A DNA stretch of 64,000 bases. Source: Microcoleus sp. CAWBG506 (GTDB lineage: Bacteria; Cyanobacteriota; Cyanobacteriia; Cyanobacteriales; Microcoleaceae). Both the position numbers and the translations under genes were made by a program. The notes under the pieces are model-generated. The model saw nothing but the letters and a program-made list of their open reading frames with translations. It had not been told where the DNA came from and ran no database searches. Each line of letters starts with the position of its first letter. Position 1 is the first letter of the stretch. The stretch is taken from contig JAHREW010000014.1 in assembly GCA_020883125.1 (NCBI GenBank), positions 39,962 through 103,961 of the forward strand, in the 5' to 3' direction. Positions 1-9,887 of this stretch are shown here, piece by piece.

Positions 1-277
1 GATGATGTCAATTGCCAAGTATCAATTCCGGATTCCATCACCCGTAGGGGCGAAGCATTTGGGCGAAAAATCCTATATGGTATAAGTGAATAACGGCCCA
101 AATGCTTCGCCCAAACCCCACAGGTAAGAGGATTTTATCAAACTATTTTAGATGATGTCAATTGCCAAGTATCAATTCCGGATTCCATCACCCGTAGGGG
201 CGAAGCATTTGGGCGAAAAATCCTATATGGTATAAGTGAATAACGGCCCAAATGCTTCGCCCAAACCCCACAGGTAA
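1..277. repeat. 150-bp-period direct repeat of a palindromic element
   Basis: Positions 1-127 recur apparently unchanged at 151-277, separated by 23 bp of unrelated sequence. Each copy holds an inverted repeat whose arms are GGGCGAAGCATTTGGGC and GCCCAAATGCTTCGCCC, around an AT-rich loop. The same GTAGGGGCGAAGCAT arm reappears near 52669. The element looks like a non-autonomous palindromic repeat duplicated together with its flank. No gene is supported in 1-384. Confidence 0.85.
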
Positions 278-384
278 ACCACGATGGGGAATTCTGAATC
301 GCGATTTTTCCTTGGGGCCAGGCGTTGCATTCGGGTACCATACTTTGCGTATCTTTCATTGATTGTCTCCCGAATGCTTATCCC

Positions 385-1710
385 CTACATATCTGCGTCA
401 AATGTCAAGGCTTTTCCCCTCACATTTGTATCCAATTTCCCATTATCAAAAACCACTTTTCCTCCCACAACAGTCACGACTGGCCAGCCAGTCAAGTTCC
501 AACCTTCAAAGGGACTCCAGCCACATTTACTCGCCATTTGTTCTCGCACAACCGGGCGATATTTATCCAAATCTACTAATACCAAATCCGCATCTAAACC
601 AGGGGCTATTTTACCCTTATTCGGAATCTTGTAAGCCTTAGCAACCGCCGTTGACATCCAATTAGCAACTTGAGCAACCGTACACCTTCCCTTCATAGCT
701 TGGGTCAGCATCAAAGGCAAAGAAGTTTCAACACCGGGCATTCCTGATGGCGTATTTGGATAAGTTTGAGCTTTTTCGGCTAGGGTGTGTGGCGCGTGAT
801 CCGTAGCGATAAAATCAATTACGCCGTCGAGTAAAGCTTGCCACAGTATTTCGTTATCGCGGGGCTCGCGCAAAGGGGGATTCATTTGAGCTAAACTGCC
901 AATAGTTTCATAGGCACTGGTATTTAACAACAAATGCTGTGGTGTCACTTCTGCTGTCACCCAACTCGGTTTTTCTTGGCGCAAAAACTCCGCTTCTTCT
1001 CCGGTAGATAGATGCAGAATATGCAGACGACGCTGATATTTATTAGAAAGTTTTAATGCTAGCTGAGTAGCTAACAAAGCAGCTTGATTGTCTTGAATTT
1101 GTGAGTGAATCGCTACATCGGTAATCCCAGCAAATTCCTGACGACGCTGATTAATTCTAGCTTGGTCTTCGGCGTGTACCGCAATTAGCCGATCGCCTTT
1201 AGCAAAAATCGCCTCTAAAACTGCTGCGTCATCCATCAATAAGTCGCCGTGCATCGAACCCATGAAAACTTTAATTCCCGATGTCGGATTGGCGCTCAAT
1301 AAATCTGGTAAAATTTCAGACGTTGCTCCAATAAAAAAGCCATAATTCACCAAACACTTCTCGGCCGCGCGGCGCAATTTATCATCTAAAGCAGCTTGAG
1401 TGGTGGTCAGAGGTCGCGTATTCGGCATTTCCAAAAACGAGGTGACACCGCCTTTAGCGCAAGCACAGCTAGCCGTAAACAGATCTTCCTTGTGTTCCAA
1501 ACCCGGTTCGCGGAAGTGTACCTGGGGGTCAATTACTCCCGGTAACAAAGTTAAACCGCTCGCGTCTATTTCTCGATCGCCCGATGCGACAATTTCAGCA
1601 GAAACTCCGACTATTTTGCCATCGCTGATTTGCACGTCCCCTAGCAAAAACTTACCATTGGGCAAAAGAATACGAGCGTGGCGGATCAACAAACTTGATG
1701 TGGGAGCCAT
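385..1710 (-). CDS. pyrC: dihydroorotase
   Basis: Cyclises N-carbamoyl-aspartate to dihydroorotate (reversible), the third step of pyrimidine synthesis in the cytosol. The 441-residue protein is a full-length amidohydrolase-fold enzyme. The N-terminal metal-site region reads PGVIDPQVHFREPG (about residues 57-70), followed by the substrate-binding LEMPNTRP segment and a late metal/catalytic FIATDHAPH motif. The first His of the usual HxH pair is Gln here (QVH); from memory this is a known variant of a DHOase subgroup and not obvious damage. A TTG codon nine bases upstream also opens the frame, but the ATG giving MAPTSS is the more natural start. It is divergent from lepB across an AT-rich 232-bp spacer. 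Confidence 0.93.
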   Translation of the reverse strand: MAPTSSLLIRHARILLPNGKFLLGDVQISDGKIVGVSAEIVASGDREIDASGLTLLPGVIDPQVHFREPGLEHKEDLFTASCACAKGGVTSFLEMPNTRPLTTTQAALDDKLRRAAEKCLVNYGFFIGATSEILPDLLSANPTSGIKVFMGSMHGDLLMDDAAVLEAIFAKGDRLIAVHAEDQARINQRRQEFAGITDVAIHSQIQDNQAALLATQLALKLSNKYQRRLHILHLSTGEEAEFLRQEKPSWVTAEVTPQHLLLNTSAYETIGSLAQMNPPLREPRDNEILWQALLDGVIDFIATDHAPHTLAEKAQTYPNTPSGMPGVETSLPLMLTQAMKGRCTVAQVANWMSTAVAKAYKIPNKGKIAPGLDADLVLVDLDKYRPVVREQMASKCGWSPFEGWNLTGWPVVTVVGGKVVFDNGKLDTNVRGKALTFDADM

Positions 1711-1942
1711 AAGATACAATTAATTGAGTAAACAGCTTGCTAGCTGGGAAACATTTTATACTTAAAATAGTTGACTGAATACTAAGAAACATAAATTTAC
1801 TTAAAAAATATTAGTTGTTTAGTTCTTTGATTCTAATTGTTGATATTAGTAAATTTATACTGTAAAATTATTGAATAATCCCTGTCTATTGACGGACAGG
1901 GAGTGTCAAAATTGGTATCCAGCTCAGTCACTACAATACTCT

Positions 1943-2551
1943 ATGACTCGTTTAGACAAGTCAGGCGACGAAAAACCCCCCCAGGACACCGAAAACCCTT
2001 GGATAGAAGGAATTAAGACCATCGGGTTAGCAGCAGTCTTAGCCTTTGGCATCCGCACTCTGGTTGCCGAAGCTCGTTACATTCCAACAGGTTCGATGCT
2101 CCCCACTTTGCAAATTAACGATCGCTTAATTATCGATAAGGTGAGCTATCGATTTCAAGATCCTCACCGAGGAGATATTATCGTATTTACACCTCCAGAC
2201 TCGGCCAGCTTGTGTACAGGACAGCCACCGCCGATCAAAGATGCCTATATTAAGCGAGTAATTGGACTTCCAGGAGACAGCGTCGAAGTCAGAGAGGGAA
2301 AAGTTTATATCAACAAGCAGCCCCTACAGGAAAAATATATAGAAGAAATTCCCCATTATCCCTATGGGCCAGCAGTAGTACCTCAAAACTCTTACTTGGT
2401 GCTCGGCGACAACCGCAACCAAAGCTGCGACAGTCACTATTGGGGCTATGTACCCAAGCCAAATATTATTGGTAGGGCAATTGTGCGTTTTTGGCCTCTA
2501 AATCGCACAGGTTCCATCGACTCTTCGCCCCTTTATCCCCCTACAAATTAG
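1943..2551 (+). CDS. lepB: signal peptidase I
   Basis: Membrane-bound serine protease that removes signal peptides from exported proteins. The ATG start gives 202 residues; the frame stays open upstream to a TTG at 1871, but those residues look non-homologous. One N-terminal transmembrane segment (about residues 23-43) precedes the catalytic [11 protein letters not shown] box (nucleophile Ser51). The general base Lys104 lies in [11 protein letters not shown], and the C-terminal [16 protein letters not shown] box is present. Length and motif order fit bacterial type I signal peptidases; cyanobacteria often carry more than one for plasma and thylakoid membranes. The gene converges on the ligase gene downstream with a shared hairpin between them. 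Confidence 0.95.
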   Translation: MTRLDKSGDEKPPQDTENPWIEGIKTIGLAAVLAFGIRTLVAEARYIPTGSMLPTLQINDRLIIDKVSYRFQDPHRGDIIVFTPPDSASLCTGQPPPIKDAYIKRVIGLPGDSVEVREGKVYINKQPLQEKYIEEIPHYPYGPAVVPQNSYLVLGDNRNQSCDSHYWGYVPKPNIIGRAIVRFWPLNRTGSIDSSPLYPPTN

Positions 2552-2567
2552 CCAACTCCGAGTTAGA

Positions 2568-2604
2568 TTAAATGCCCGATGTTCTAAAAAATGAGGGCAT
2601 TTAA
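2568..2604. terminator. bidirectional hairpin between convergent genes
   Basis: Perfect 10-bp inverted repeat TTAAATGCCC / GGGCATTTAA with a 17-base AT-rich loop. It lies 16 bp after the lepB stop and overlaps the stop codon of the convergent ligase gene. There is no long T-run on either strand, so terminator function is inferred from position and symmetry. Confidence 0.5.
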
Positions 2605-4160
2605 GCTGACTGACTGGAACCCCGTTCAAATCTCAAATCCGATGCAGTTTCTCGATCGAGAACTTTCACAACTTTATTATAAATTTCCTCTGCCTCTTGG
2701 GAAGAATTGCCAATACTTGTCAATCCCAATTTACCAAATTCCGACAAACAACCCATTAAATGAAACACCGTACCAGTTTCAGTACCGCTGTCAAAATGTA
2801 GTTGATTATCCGCAATAATATCCATCAAATCATTCGGCAACAATCCCCGATAGCGCTCTTTTTTTAAATTATCAGAAGCCACATAATATTTCGGACGGCC
2901 CTGCTGACTGTAAAATGCACCCGTAGCACCCTCATAACGACCATTTGTTAACAGCTTCAGCGCCATAAAAGGATGAGTTGTGCCACCTTTTCGTAAGTTA
3001 ATTTCAATTGCTTGAATATCCCATAGACCGTCATCTTGCCGCACAGCCACATAATCTATACCAAATTGCTCTAAAGCACCTTTTTCTGCCAAGTTACGCC
3101 CTATTTTTCTGCCGAATTCTTGCAACGCTATGCGATAGGATTCGTCCGCAGGAAATCTGCAACCCAAGAAAATTTGACGGTCTTGACCTCCTAAAATTTG
3201 GTCATGGGTTGAAAGAATTTCTACTTCGCCACTGGGTACAATTCTACCTTGAACGCTTGGCGATCGCTTTTCTTTTCCTTCTATAAATGCTTCGGCAATC
3301 GCCCCTAGTTCGGGGATGCGACTGCTGAAATTTTCCCAATTTTCTCCCGCTGCTTGAAAGCGCAAATTTGGGAAACAATCCTGGATTACTTTGGCTTTTT
3401 CCGCAAGTGCTGTAGGGGCGATGGACTTCAGTTCTAAAATCGCATTTCCCTCCCCGGAAAAGCCCTCATTTAGCTTAATTACGATTCTCTGTAAATGGGG
3501 CTGGCGTTCCCACAGTTGAGCTGCTGCTGCTGCCAAATCTGCCACATTCCAAACTAGCTCAGAACCGTCAGGATAAGGTACACCAGCTTCTTCAAAAATC
3601 TGCCTGCTACCACTTTTTGTTCCCCAGTAGAGCAAATCTGGATCACTTGCCCACAAAGGAATTCCCAACTTGACAGATAACTCCCGCTCTAAGGGGGTGG
3701 AGTTGTAACAAACCATATAAGATTGTCTCGGCCGCACTGAAGAGCGAATCCGTTCCATCAACCGGGGTCGCTCTAAAATTTTCTGGGTGAGGGATTTGGC
3801 AGAAGCATCGTAAGTCGAAAATAGCAAAAGTCGATCGCGCGCGTGTGAAAAAGGAATTCCGGGGAGTAATTGCAAGTAATAATCAACGATCATTGGATGC
3901 AGCGGCTCGGAAGTAATATAAATCAGGCGCGTGCGAGGATTTCGCAGACGAATCAACGAAAACAAATGCCGTTCTTCGTAGTGGTAAGCACCGGGAACTT
4001 TCTGCATTTCTTGCTGATCTAAACTGATAGAAGGAATGACGATGATGTCACAATCTCCGCCGTCGAATTCTTCGTTTATGTGCCAATTTTCTCGCAATTC
4101 TTTCTGAAGATTACGAAATTGCTGGCCATATTCTGACGCAACATCTTTTAACTCTTGCAT
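2601..4160 (-). CDS. ATP-grasp peptide-ligase (PGM1-related) family protein
   Basis: A 519-residue soluble protein resembling the cyanobacterial proteins annotated as peptide ligase PGM1-related or carboxylate-amine ligase. The central and C-terminal parts show ATP-grasp features: a lysine strand in IVIKLNEGFSGEGNA (about residues 225-240), an acidic AEAFIEG segment, and a metal-binding end (QAIEINLRKGGTTHP). No signal peptide or membrane segment is visible. The family couples ATP hydrolysis to bonding a carboxylate with an amine, but the substrate cannot be read from sequence and no biosynthetic cluster surrounds it. The ATG at 4160 is the first start in the frame. The fold call is fairly secure; the specific reaction is not. 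Confidence 0.75.
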   Translation of the reverse strand: MQELKDVASEYGQQFRNLQKELRENWHINEEFDGGDCDIIVIPSISLDQQEMQKVPGAYHYEERHLFSLIRLRNPRTRLIYITSEPLHPMIVDYYLQLLPGIPFSHARDRLLLFSTYDASAKSLTQKILERPRLMERIRSSVRPRQSYMVCYNSTPLERELSVKLGIPLWASDPDLLYWGTKSGSRQIFEEAGVPYPDGSELVWNVADLAAAAAQLWERQPHLQRIVIKLNEGFSGEGNAILELKSIAPTALAEKAKVIQDCFPNLRFQAAGENWENFSSRIPELGAIAEAFIEGKEKRSPSVQGRIVPSGEVEILSTHDQILGGQDRQIFLGCRFPADESYRIALQEFGRKIGRNLAEKGALEQFGIDYVAVRQDDGLWDIQAIEINLRKGGTTHPFMALKLLTNGRYEGATGAFYSQQGRPKYYVASDNLKKERYRGLLPNDLMDIIADNQLHFDSGTETGTVFHLMGCLSEFGKLGLTSIGNSSQEAEEIYNKVVKVLDRETASDLRFERGSSQSA

Positions 4161-4216
4161 AGGTTTGATTCCGCTAATCTATATAACTATTTATGTCTAT
4201 TGATACTGTCGAAATC

Positions 4217-5833
4217 CTAGGCGGAACGTCGCACTCGAAAAAGTCTAGCGTAGGCTAATACAGGCTCTAACCGCAGTTGATTTCGCTTAAAGGCCGATCG
4301 CAATTTTTCTGAAGGGCGAAACACCAGGGGAGCCGAATATTTGTTCAGCATCTCCAGGTCTGGTGACTGACTCATTAACATCAGCCGCACGTCTTTGTCA
4401 AGCAAATAGCTCAGAGAAAGCAAATCGCCCATATTCGTAAAATCGTTGCCGCGATCGCTAATTACAATTGTATCTTTGATTGACCGATTAGCGATCGCCT
4501 CTTGATTAATCTTCTGGGCGACTTCAGCATTAAAATAGCTCACGTCTTTGCTCCACCAAGTATCAGCAAAAGCGCTAACAACGCAAGATACTATACTTGC
4601 TGTAAATACCCCAGCTAAAATGAATTCCCAGAACCGCTGCCGATTTTGGACGCTATTTGCGAGGAAATAAGCCACCACTAGCTGCACTCCCGGAAAGCAG
4701 GAAATCAGATAACGACTCACAGCAGAGCGTTTACCGCCGATGATTATATCCGGCAATGCTAGCATCAAAAAAGGCACAAAAATTGATAGTAAAATAAATA
4801 ACCTATGGCTACTGGTGGTGCGGTGAAATATTTGGTAAATACCTGCTACAATTATCATCAAAAATGGCAATCGAGCCAGAAAAGTCCAAATACTATAAAA
4901 ACCGAAATCTAAATCAAAAAAGAGCGCCGTAAAAGTCAAAATCCACAATTTTACCAAATAAAGCAATCCGGGAGCAACTCGCGTCCAATCAGTAGTATCT
5001 GAAGCTCTTTGCAGATTACTTCCTAGGACGTAAATCCAAGGAGTATAAAGAATCAAGCCACCTATTACTGACAAGAAAAAATGCGAATTAATTACATGAC
5101 CTCGCAATTTAGTCTTGGCAAAAAACAGGCAGTAACACATCACAAATATGCCCTGTGCAATTAGTGTTAAGATGAAAAAAGGATGGGTGTATAAACCAAC
5201 AGCGATCGACAATCCATACAACACCCAATTTTTCCAACGCTGCAACCGCAAGGCTCTCAGCACCAGCCAACTACTGCCAATAACTGTTACTGTCAGTAAA
5301 CTATACTGCCTAGCTGTCTGAGCAAATAAGATATCAAAGGGAGATAAGGCTAACAGTGCTGTCGCTAATAACGACGTTAAACGTGAGGCAAAAAGTTCTT
5401 GAGCTAAAGCGTACATTAAAGGCAGGGACAGCAAACTTAATAGTGCTGGTAAAGTACGGGATGCTGTCAGAGAACTGCCAAATTCCTGCATCCAAAGGCG
5501 AGCCATCAGAAAGTATAAAGGCGGATGCTGTGGGTCTTCAAGTGCTAAAGAATGGATTGTATCTGCTGCTGTACTTCCTGGTTGAATGCGCTGATATTTT
5601 TGTAATTCCGGCGCGGGAATAATCCGGTTTTGGAATAGTTCGTCGTCGATTTCTTGTCTGGTGAAACCAGCAGCCCGCAGCGAGGTGTAGGCTTCGTCGT
5701 GCCAGTAAAGTTTACGATCGAGCTCAAACCCTCGAAATCCGATGCCTAGTAAAATAGCGATCGCTAATAAACCCAGCAGCCAGCGGGAATTAGTGCGATC
5801 GACAGATTGGTCTTGACGTATTGTAGATGCCAT
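4217..5833 (-). CDS. GT39/ArnT-like membrane glycosyltransferase
   Basis: A 538-residue polytopic membrane protein of the PMT/ArnT-type glycosyltransferase class, which moves sugars from polyprenyl-phosphate donors onto lipids, glycans or proteins on the outer face of the membrane. The first transmembrane helix (about residues 18-32) is followed by LYWHDEAYTSLRAAG, which carries the acidic DE pair typical of the first external loop. About ten further hydrophobic segments follow. A PQHPPLYFLMARLW segment near residue 100 is also typical. The ATG at 5833 gives a short charged cytosolic N-terminus. It may share a transcript with nothing: the upstream neighbour recA points the other way. Donor and acceptor are unknown. 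Confidence 0.8.
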   Translation of the reverse strand: MASTIRQDQSVDRTNSRWLLGLLAIAILLGIGFRGFELDRKLYWHDEAYTSLRAAGFTRQEIDDELFQNRIIPAPELQKYQRIQPGSTAADTIHSLALEDPQHPPLYFLMARLWMQEFGSSLTASRTLPALLSLLSLPLMYALAQELFASRLTSLLATALLALSPFDILFAQTARQYSLLTVTVIGSSWLVLRALRLQRWKNWVLYGLSIAVGLYTHPFFILTLIAQGIFVMCYCLFFAKTKLRGHVINSHFFLSVIGGLILYTPWIYVLGSNLQRASDTTDWTRVAPGLLYLVKLWILTFTALFFDLDFGFYSIWTFLARLPFLMIIVAGIYQIFHRTTSSHRLFILLSIFVPFLMLALPDIIIGGKRSAVSRYLISCFPGVQLVVAYFLANSVQNRQRFWEFILAGVFTASIVSCVVSAFADTWWSKDVSYFNAEVAQKINQEAIANRSIKDTIVISDRGNDFTNMGDLLSLSYLLDKDVRLMLMSQSPDLEMLNKYSAPLVFRPSEKLRSAFKRNQLRLEPVLAYARLFRVRRSA

Positions 5834-5854
5834 GCTAGCTGTTCTCTAACCTTC

Positions 5855-6119
5855 TCATTCTCTTGTAGGGACAGCAAAGAGTGGCTGCCCCAGGATCTGA
5901 AACGCCCACAAATCATCTATGGGCCCGGCGGGCACTCTTGAGACCGCCCCTACTGATTTTCGTGACAATGAAGCAGCCCTAGCTGCTGCCGGACTTCAGC
6001 AAAATCAAGAATCGTGAATCAAATCTTCCCAGAACCTCCCCACCCCCAAAATAACTGCTAACATACGTGTTGTACAGTTAATCAACAAGCTCCGCAAGGG
6101 CCCTACCTGTGTACCGCAA
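5855..6119. other. recA upstream region with repeat-like segment
   Basis: The 286-bp spacer between the divergent glycosyltransferase gene and recA. Positions about 5870-5955 carry a GTAGGGACAGCAAAGAG...CGCCCCTAC palindromic-type repeat seen in many cyanobacterial spacers. The stretch just before recA has a TACGTGTTGTACAG segment but no convincing LexA box could be defined by eye. Confidence 0.4.
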
Positions 6120-7232
6120 ATGGCAAAAAAAGATACGTCTACAAAAATTACTGAAAGCCCCGAAAAGCAAAAAGCCCTGACTGCGGTACTATCCCAGATC
6201 GAGCGCAGCTTTGGCAAAGGGGCGATCGTCCGATTGGGAGACGCCACTCGCATGAGGGTAGAAACCATTCCCAGCGGAGCCCTGACACTTGACATCGCCT
6301 TGGGTGGCGGTTTGCCAAAAGGCCGAGTCATTGAAATTTATGGCCCAGAAAGTTCCGGTAAAACCACTCTAGCGCTACACGCGATCGCCGAAGTCCAAAA
6401 ATCCGGCGGTATCGCCGCCTTCGTCGATGCCGAACACGCCCTAGATCCCACCTACGCCTCAGCCTTGGGTGTCGATATTGAAAATCTCCTAGTATCCCAA
6501 CCAGACACCGGAGAGATGGGGCTAGAAATAGTCGATCAACTCGTCCGTTCCGTCGCCGTCGATATCGTAGTCATTGACTCCGTAGCAGCCCTAGTCCCCC
6601 GCGCCGAAATTGAAGGCGACATGGGCGACTCCCACATGGGTTTGCAAGCCCGGTTGATGAGCCAAGCTTTGCGAAAAATCACCGGCAACATCGGCAAATC
6701 TGGCTGTACCGTCATTTTTCTCAACCAATTGCGCCAAAAAATCGGTGTCACTTACGGCAATCCCGAAACTACAACAGGCGGTAACGCTCTCAAATTCTAC
6801 GCCAGCGTCCGACTCGATATTCGCCGGATTCAAACCTTGAAAAAAGGCACAGAAGAGTACGGGAACCGCACCAAAGTTAAAGTTGCTAAAAATAAAGTTG
6901 CTCCACCCTTCCGCATTGCCGAATTTGACATTGTATTTGGCAAAGGCATTTCTACTTTAGGCTGTTTGACAGACTTGGCCGACGAAATGGGAGTAATTAC
7001 GAAAAAAGGTTCTTGGTATAGCTATAACGGCGATAACATTGCTCAAGGACGAGACAAAGTAATCCAACACATGGAGAAAAATATCGATTTCAAAAATGAA
7101 ATTGAGAAATTAGTCAGAGAAAAACTTGCTACTGGTGCTGTGGTTTCTGCTAATTCCGTCGCTCCTGTGGACGATGAGGATCTAGAAGATCTAGAAGATA
7201 TGGAAGATGTTGAAGATTTGGAAGAAATCTAA
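6120..7232 (+). CDS. recA: recombinase RecA
   Basis: DNA-dependent ATPase that forms filaments on single-stranded DNA, drives homologous strand exchange and stimulates LexA self-cleavage. The 370-residue protein contains the Walker A box GPESSGKTT (residues 75-83), a Walker [11 protein letters not shown], the L2-loop region [22 protein letters not shown], and a strongly acidic C-terminal tail rich in [13 protein letters not shown]. The length is slightly above that of E. coli RecA because of this tail. The start ATG gives the canonical N-terminal helix after a short Lys-rich leader. No recX or lexA neighbour is present. Confidence 0.98.
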   Translation: MAKKDTSTKITESPEKQKALTAVLSQIERSFGKGAIVRLGDATRMRVETIPSGALTLDIALGGGLPKGRVIEIYGPESSGKTTLALHAIAEVQKSGGIAAFVDAEHALDPTYASALGVDIENLLVSQPDTGEMGLEIVDQLVRSVAVDIVVIDSVAALVPRAEIEGDMGDSHMGLQARLMSQALRKITGNIGKSGCTVIFLNQLRQKIGVTYGNPETTTGGNALKFYASVRLDIRRIQTLKKGTEEYGNRTKVKVAKNKVAPPFRIAEFDIVFGKGISTLGCLTDLADEMGVITKKGSWYSYNGDNIAQGRDKVIQHMEKNIDFKNEIEKLVREKLATGAVVSANSVAPVDDEDLEDLEDMEDVEDLEEI

Positions 7233-7407
7233 ATCTTTTAACTGTGAGTACAGCAGCTCCCGCGATACCTGGTACTCGAGGTTAGCGGTGAGTAGTTCAC
7301 TATTCTGCGGTTAGATCCCTGATTTGTTAAACAAGTCGGGGCTCTTGTTTGGCTGTGTCTCCAGGACTCTTTTCAACTGATTGATTGCAGGGGCTAATTA
7401 TTTGCCG

Positions 7408-8298
7408 TCAAAAAACCAAAGAAGAAGAATTTCTCAGAAAACTGAGCAATTCTCGATTCACCGTTTGCGGAACTTCTTGCTGAATCCAGTGGCCACAATT
7501 CGGAACTAACTTTAGCTTAAAAGGAGCAGAAATTAATCGGTCTAAACCTTCCACCAGTTTGTGGCTCAAAAACGCATCCTCTTCTCCCCAAAGCACCAAA
7601 GTAGGAACCTTCACCGTTTCCCATGGATGACCCAAATTCCACAGCCTCTGCGGATGAAACATCTGCCGGTAATAATTCACCGCAGCCCCCAATACTCCCG
7701 GCTTTTCCAAAGCTGTCTGATAAATCTTAGTTTCTTCGGCGCTAAAAGAGCCTTTGCGAATAGCTTGTCCTTGAAACACATTTTGCACAAAATCTTTCAA
7801 GTTTTGCTGAATCAACCATTCGGGAATACCAGGAACCTGAAAAGCAAAAACATACCAACTGCGACGCAGTTGATCTAAGTTACTCGCCATTTCTTGCACG
7901 AAGCGCTGCGGGTGAGGAGCGTTTAAAATTGCCAAACGGTTGAGCTTTTCGGGGAATTTTTGAGCTAAATGCCACGCGATCACCCCTCCCCAATCATGAC
8001 CGACAATGTGAGCTTTTGTATAGCCGAGGCGATCGATCAAACCGCGAATATCTGCACTCAGCGTATCCAAATCATAGCCACTTGCCGGCTTGTCCGAATC
8101 GTTGTAGCCGCGCAAATCCGGGACTACAACCTTGAAATGACGCGCCAAGGCAGGAATTTGGTGACGCCAAGAATACCAAAACTCTGGAAACCCGTGTAAG
8201 AGCAAGACAAGTTCGCCTTCACCTTGGGAAACGCAGTGCAAGCGGATTTTGTTGGTTTCGACAAAGATATGCTGTTGTTCGGAATCTAAAATTTTCAT
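7408..8298 (-). CDS. alpha/beta hydrolase, epoxide hydrolase/dehalogenase-like
   Basis: A 296-residue alpha/beta-hydrolase-fold enzyme. The oxyanion-hole region HGFPEFWYSWR is at about residues 35-45. The nucleophile elbow is GHDWGG with Asp102 (not Ser), which places it with epoxide hydrolases and haloalkane/fluoroacetate dehalogenases and not with esterases. The late catalytic His is in NCGHWIQQEVP, and an acidic residue in LVLWGEEDAFLS fits the charge relay. A cap domain lies between about residues 135 and 215. No signal peptide is seen. Substrate cannot be assigned. It stands alone between recA and dacB. Confidence 0.85.
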   Translation of the reverse strand: MKILDSEQQHIFVETNKIRLHCVSQGEGELVLLLHGFPEFWYSWRHQIPALARHFKVVVPDLRGYNDSDKPASGYDLDTLSADIRGLIDRLGYTKAHIVGHDWGGVIAWHLAQKFPEKLNRLAILNAPHPQRFVQEMASNLDQLRRSWYVFAFQVPGIPEWLIQQNLKDFVQNVFQGQAIRKGSFSAEETKIYQTALEKPGVLGAAVNYYRQMFHPQRLWNLGHPWETVKVPTLVLWGEEDAFLSHKLVEGLDRLISAPFKLKLVPNCGHWIQQEVPQTVNRELLSFLRNSSSLVF

Positions 8299-8444
8299 AT
8301 TGTGAAACTTATACTTACCTTTTGGTTATACAAACACCGGAAACGGGCTGCCTACTCCAGCAACCTACTGGTTTTAATTTTTCTTATTTCATTGTAGCCG
8401 ATCGCACTTAATGTGTAAAATTTTCCTGCTATAATTTATTTTTT

Positions 8445-9887
8445 TTAACAGCGGCTGAGGCGATTTAATAACAGCACAATTTCGTCGATCGCCGATCGTA
8501 CTTTGGCAGTAGACAGATCCGATTGATTCACCATAATGCTAAACACCAGTGGCTCGTAATTCGGAACTTCCACATATCCCGACAGCGCTGCAACAGAGCT
8601 CAAAGTTCCAGTTTTTGCTTGCAAAATGACTCGATTTGGTGTATTGAAACGATTTTTCAAAGTCCCGCTTTCCCCAGCCACAGGTAAAGACGCACGGTAA
8701 ACAGATCCCGAAGGTGAATTCGCCATTAATCTCAAAGTTTGCACCAAGGCTTCTGGACTAATTAAATTGTGGCGAGACAATCCAGAACCATCAACTAATA
8801 TATAGCTCTGGGGATTTACCCCTAATTGAGTTAAAGTTGTTTTTAACTCTTTCAAACCAACTTCCATTGTATCCTCTTGTGGTCCAGGCATCTTACCTGT
8901 AACTTTCCCCAACAATCTCAATAAAACCTCTGCATAAACATTGTTACTTTCCCGATTAGTTTCTTTCACCAATTCTGCCATTGGTGGCGATTCAATTGTT
9001 GCTAACTTTTGAGTTAAATTGCGATAATTAGATGCCACTAAAGCCTGTTTAACCGCAATTCCTTCCGCCTCCAGAGATTGCTGAAACTGTTGCATAAAAT
9101 GATGAGCAGGATGCACCACTGCCACGTAAGCTGACTCAGACTCTGCACCAACTCTCAACTGTCCGCGAACTTGCAGCATAGGTTGCCCAAAATCTCTGCC
9201 AACCTCAATAAATTCTGATTCATTTTCTCCGACTGTCACAGACTTATTTTCAATTTGCCACTGATTTGTCAGCTTTGGTTGGGCAAAAGTAACTTTCAAT
9301 GGTTGCCCGATCGCCTGGGGTGATAAAATTAGCTCGATCGCATTTTGATTGAACATTAAACTATTAATTGGCGCGCCGTAGCCAGCTTGGGCATCTTCCC
9401 ATTCCCAATTCGGATTGACTGCATTACCTTGAAAATAGCTGTCATCGCCAATCAATGCGTTAACTCCACTAATTCCCCGTCGCTTCAACTGCTGAGCCAA
9501 ATCCTGCAACTGAGCCTCAGCAATACTCGGATCGCCCCTACCTGCAATATATAAATTACCATTTTCACCGCTGTAAACCGAGGTCTCGATCCGAAAATCA
9601 GCACCCAGTTTTTGTAAAGCAGCGGCGGTGGTTAATAGCTTGACATTTGATGCGGGAATAAAGTATTTTTGAGCATCACGACTGTAGAGAGTCGTAGTAG
9701 AAGATAGGGGTTGAATCAAAATGCCCCAGCGCGATCGACTAAATTCAGCACGATTGGCGATCGCATCTATTTTTGCACCTAAGTCTACCGCACAAATATT
9801 CCCAGAAACTGCTGGAATTTGCGCCACAACCGCCGATGCAGTACCCAGCAGCGTTAATAAACCAATCATAATTCCTTGGATGCTCAA
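8445..9887 (-). CDS. dacB: D-alanyl-D-alanine carboxypeptidase/endopeptidase (PBP4, S13)
   Basis: Periplasmic penicillin-binding protein that trims or cleaves peptidoglycan stem peptides. All three active-site motifs are visible: SxxK as PASNVKLL (Ser80, Lys83), SxN as ESNNVYAE, and KTG as LQAKTGTLSS. The long insertion between the first and second motifs is typical of peptidase family S13. The hydrophobic N-terminus ending ASAVVAQ is a plausible signal peptide. The chosen start is a TTG that overlaps the ferredoxin stop by four bases (TTGA); an ATG six codons downstream would give a shorter signal peptide with no charged n-region. The overlap suggests translational coupling with the upstream gene. 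Confidence 0.92.
   Translation of the reverse strand: MSIQGIMIGLLTLLGTASAVVAQIPAVSGNICAVDLGAKIDAIANRAEFSRSRWGILIQPLSSTTTLYSRDAQKYFIPASNVKLLTTAAALQKLGADFRIETSVYSGENGNLYIAGRGDPSIAEAQLQDLAQQLKRRGISGVNALIGDDSYFQGNAVNPNWEWEDAQAGYGAPINSLMFNQNAIELILSPQAIGQPLKVTFAQPKLTNQWQIENKSVTVGENESEFIEVGRDFGQPMLQVRGQLRVGAESESAYVAVVHPAHHFMQQFQQSLEAEGIAVKQALVASNYRNLTQKLATIESPPMAELVKETNRESNNVYAEVLLRLLGKVTGKMPGPQEDTMEVGLKELKTTLTQLGVNPQSYILVDGSGLSRHNLISPEALVQTLRLMANSPSGSVYRASLPVAGESGTLKNRFNTPNRVILQAKTGTLSSVAALSGYVEVPNYEPLVFSIMVNQSDLSTAKVRSAIDEIVLLLNRLSRC

Noticed and set aside
6005-6119. LexA box before recA
   Set aside because: TACGTGTTGTACAG has partial symmetry but does not match a box I could define with confidence, and LexA control of recA varies in cyanobacteria.
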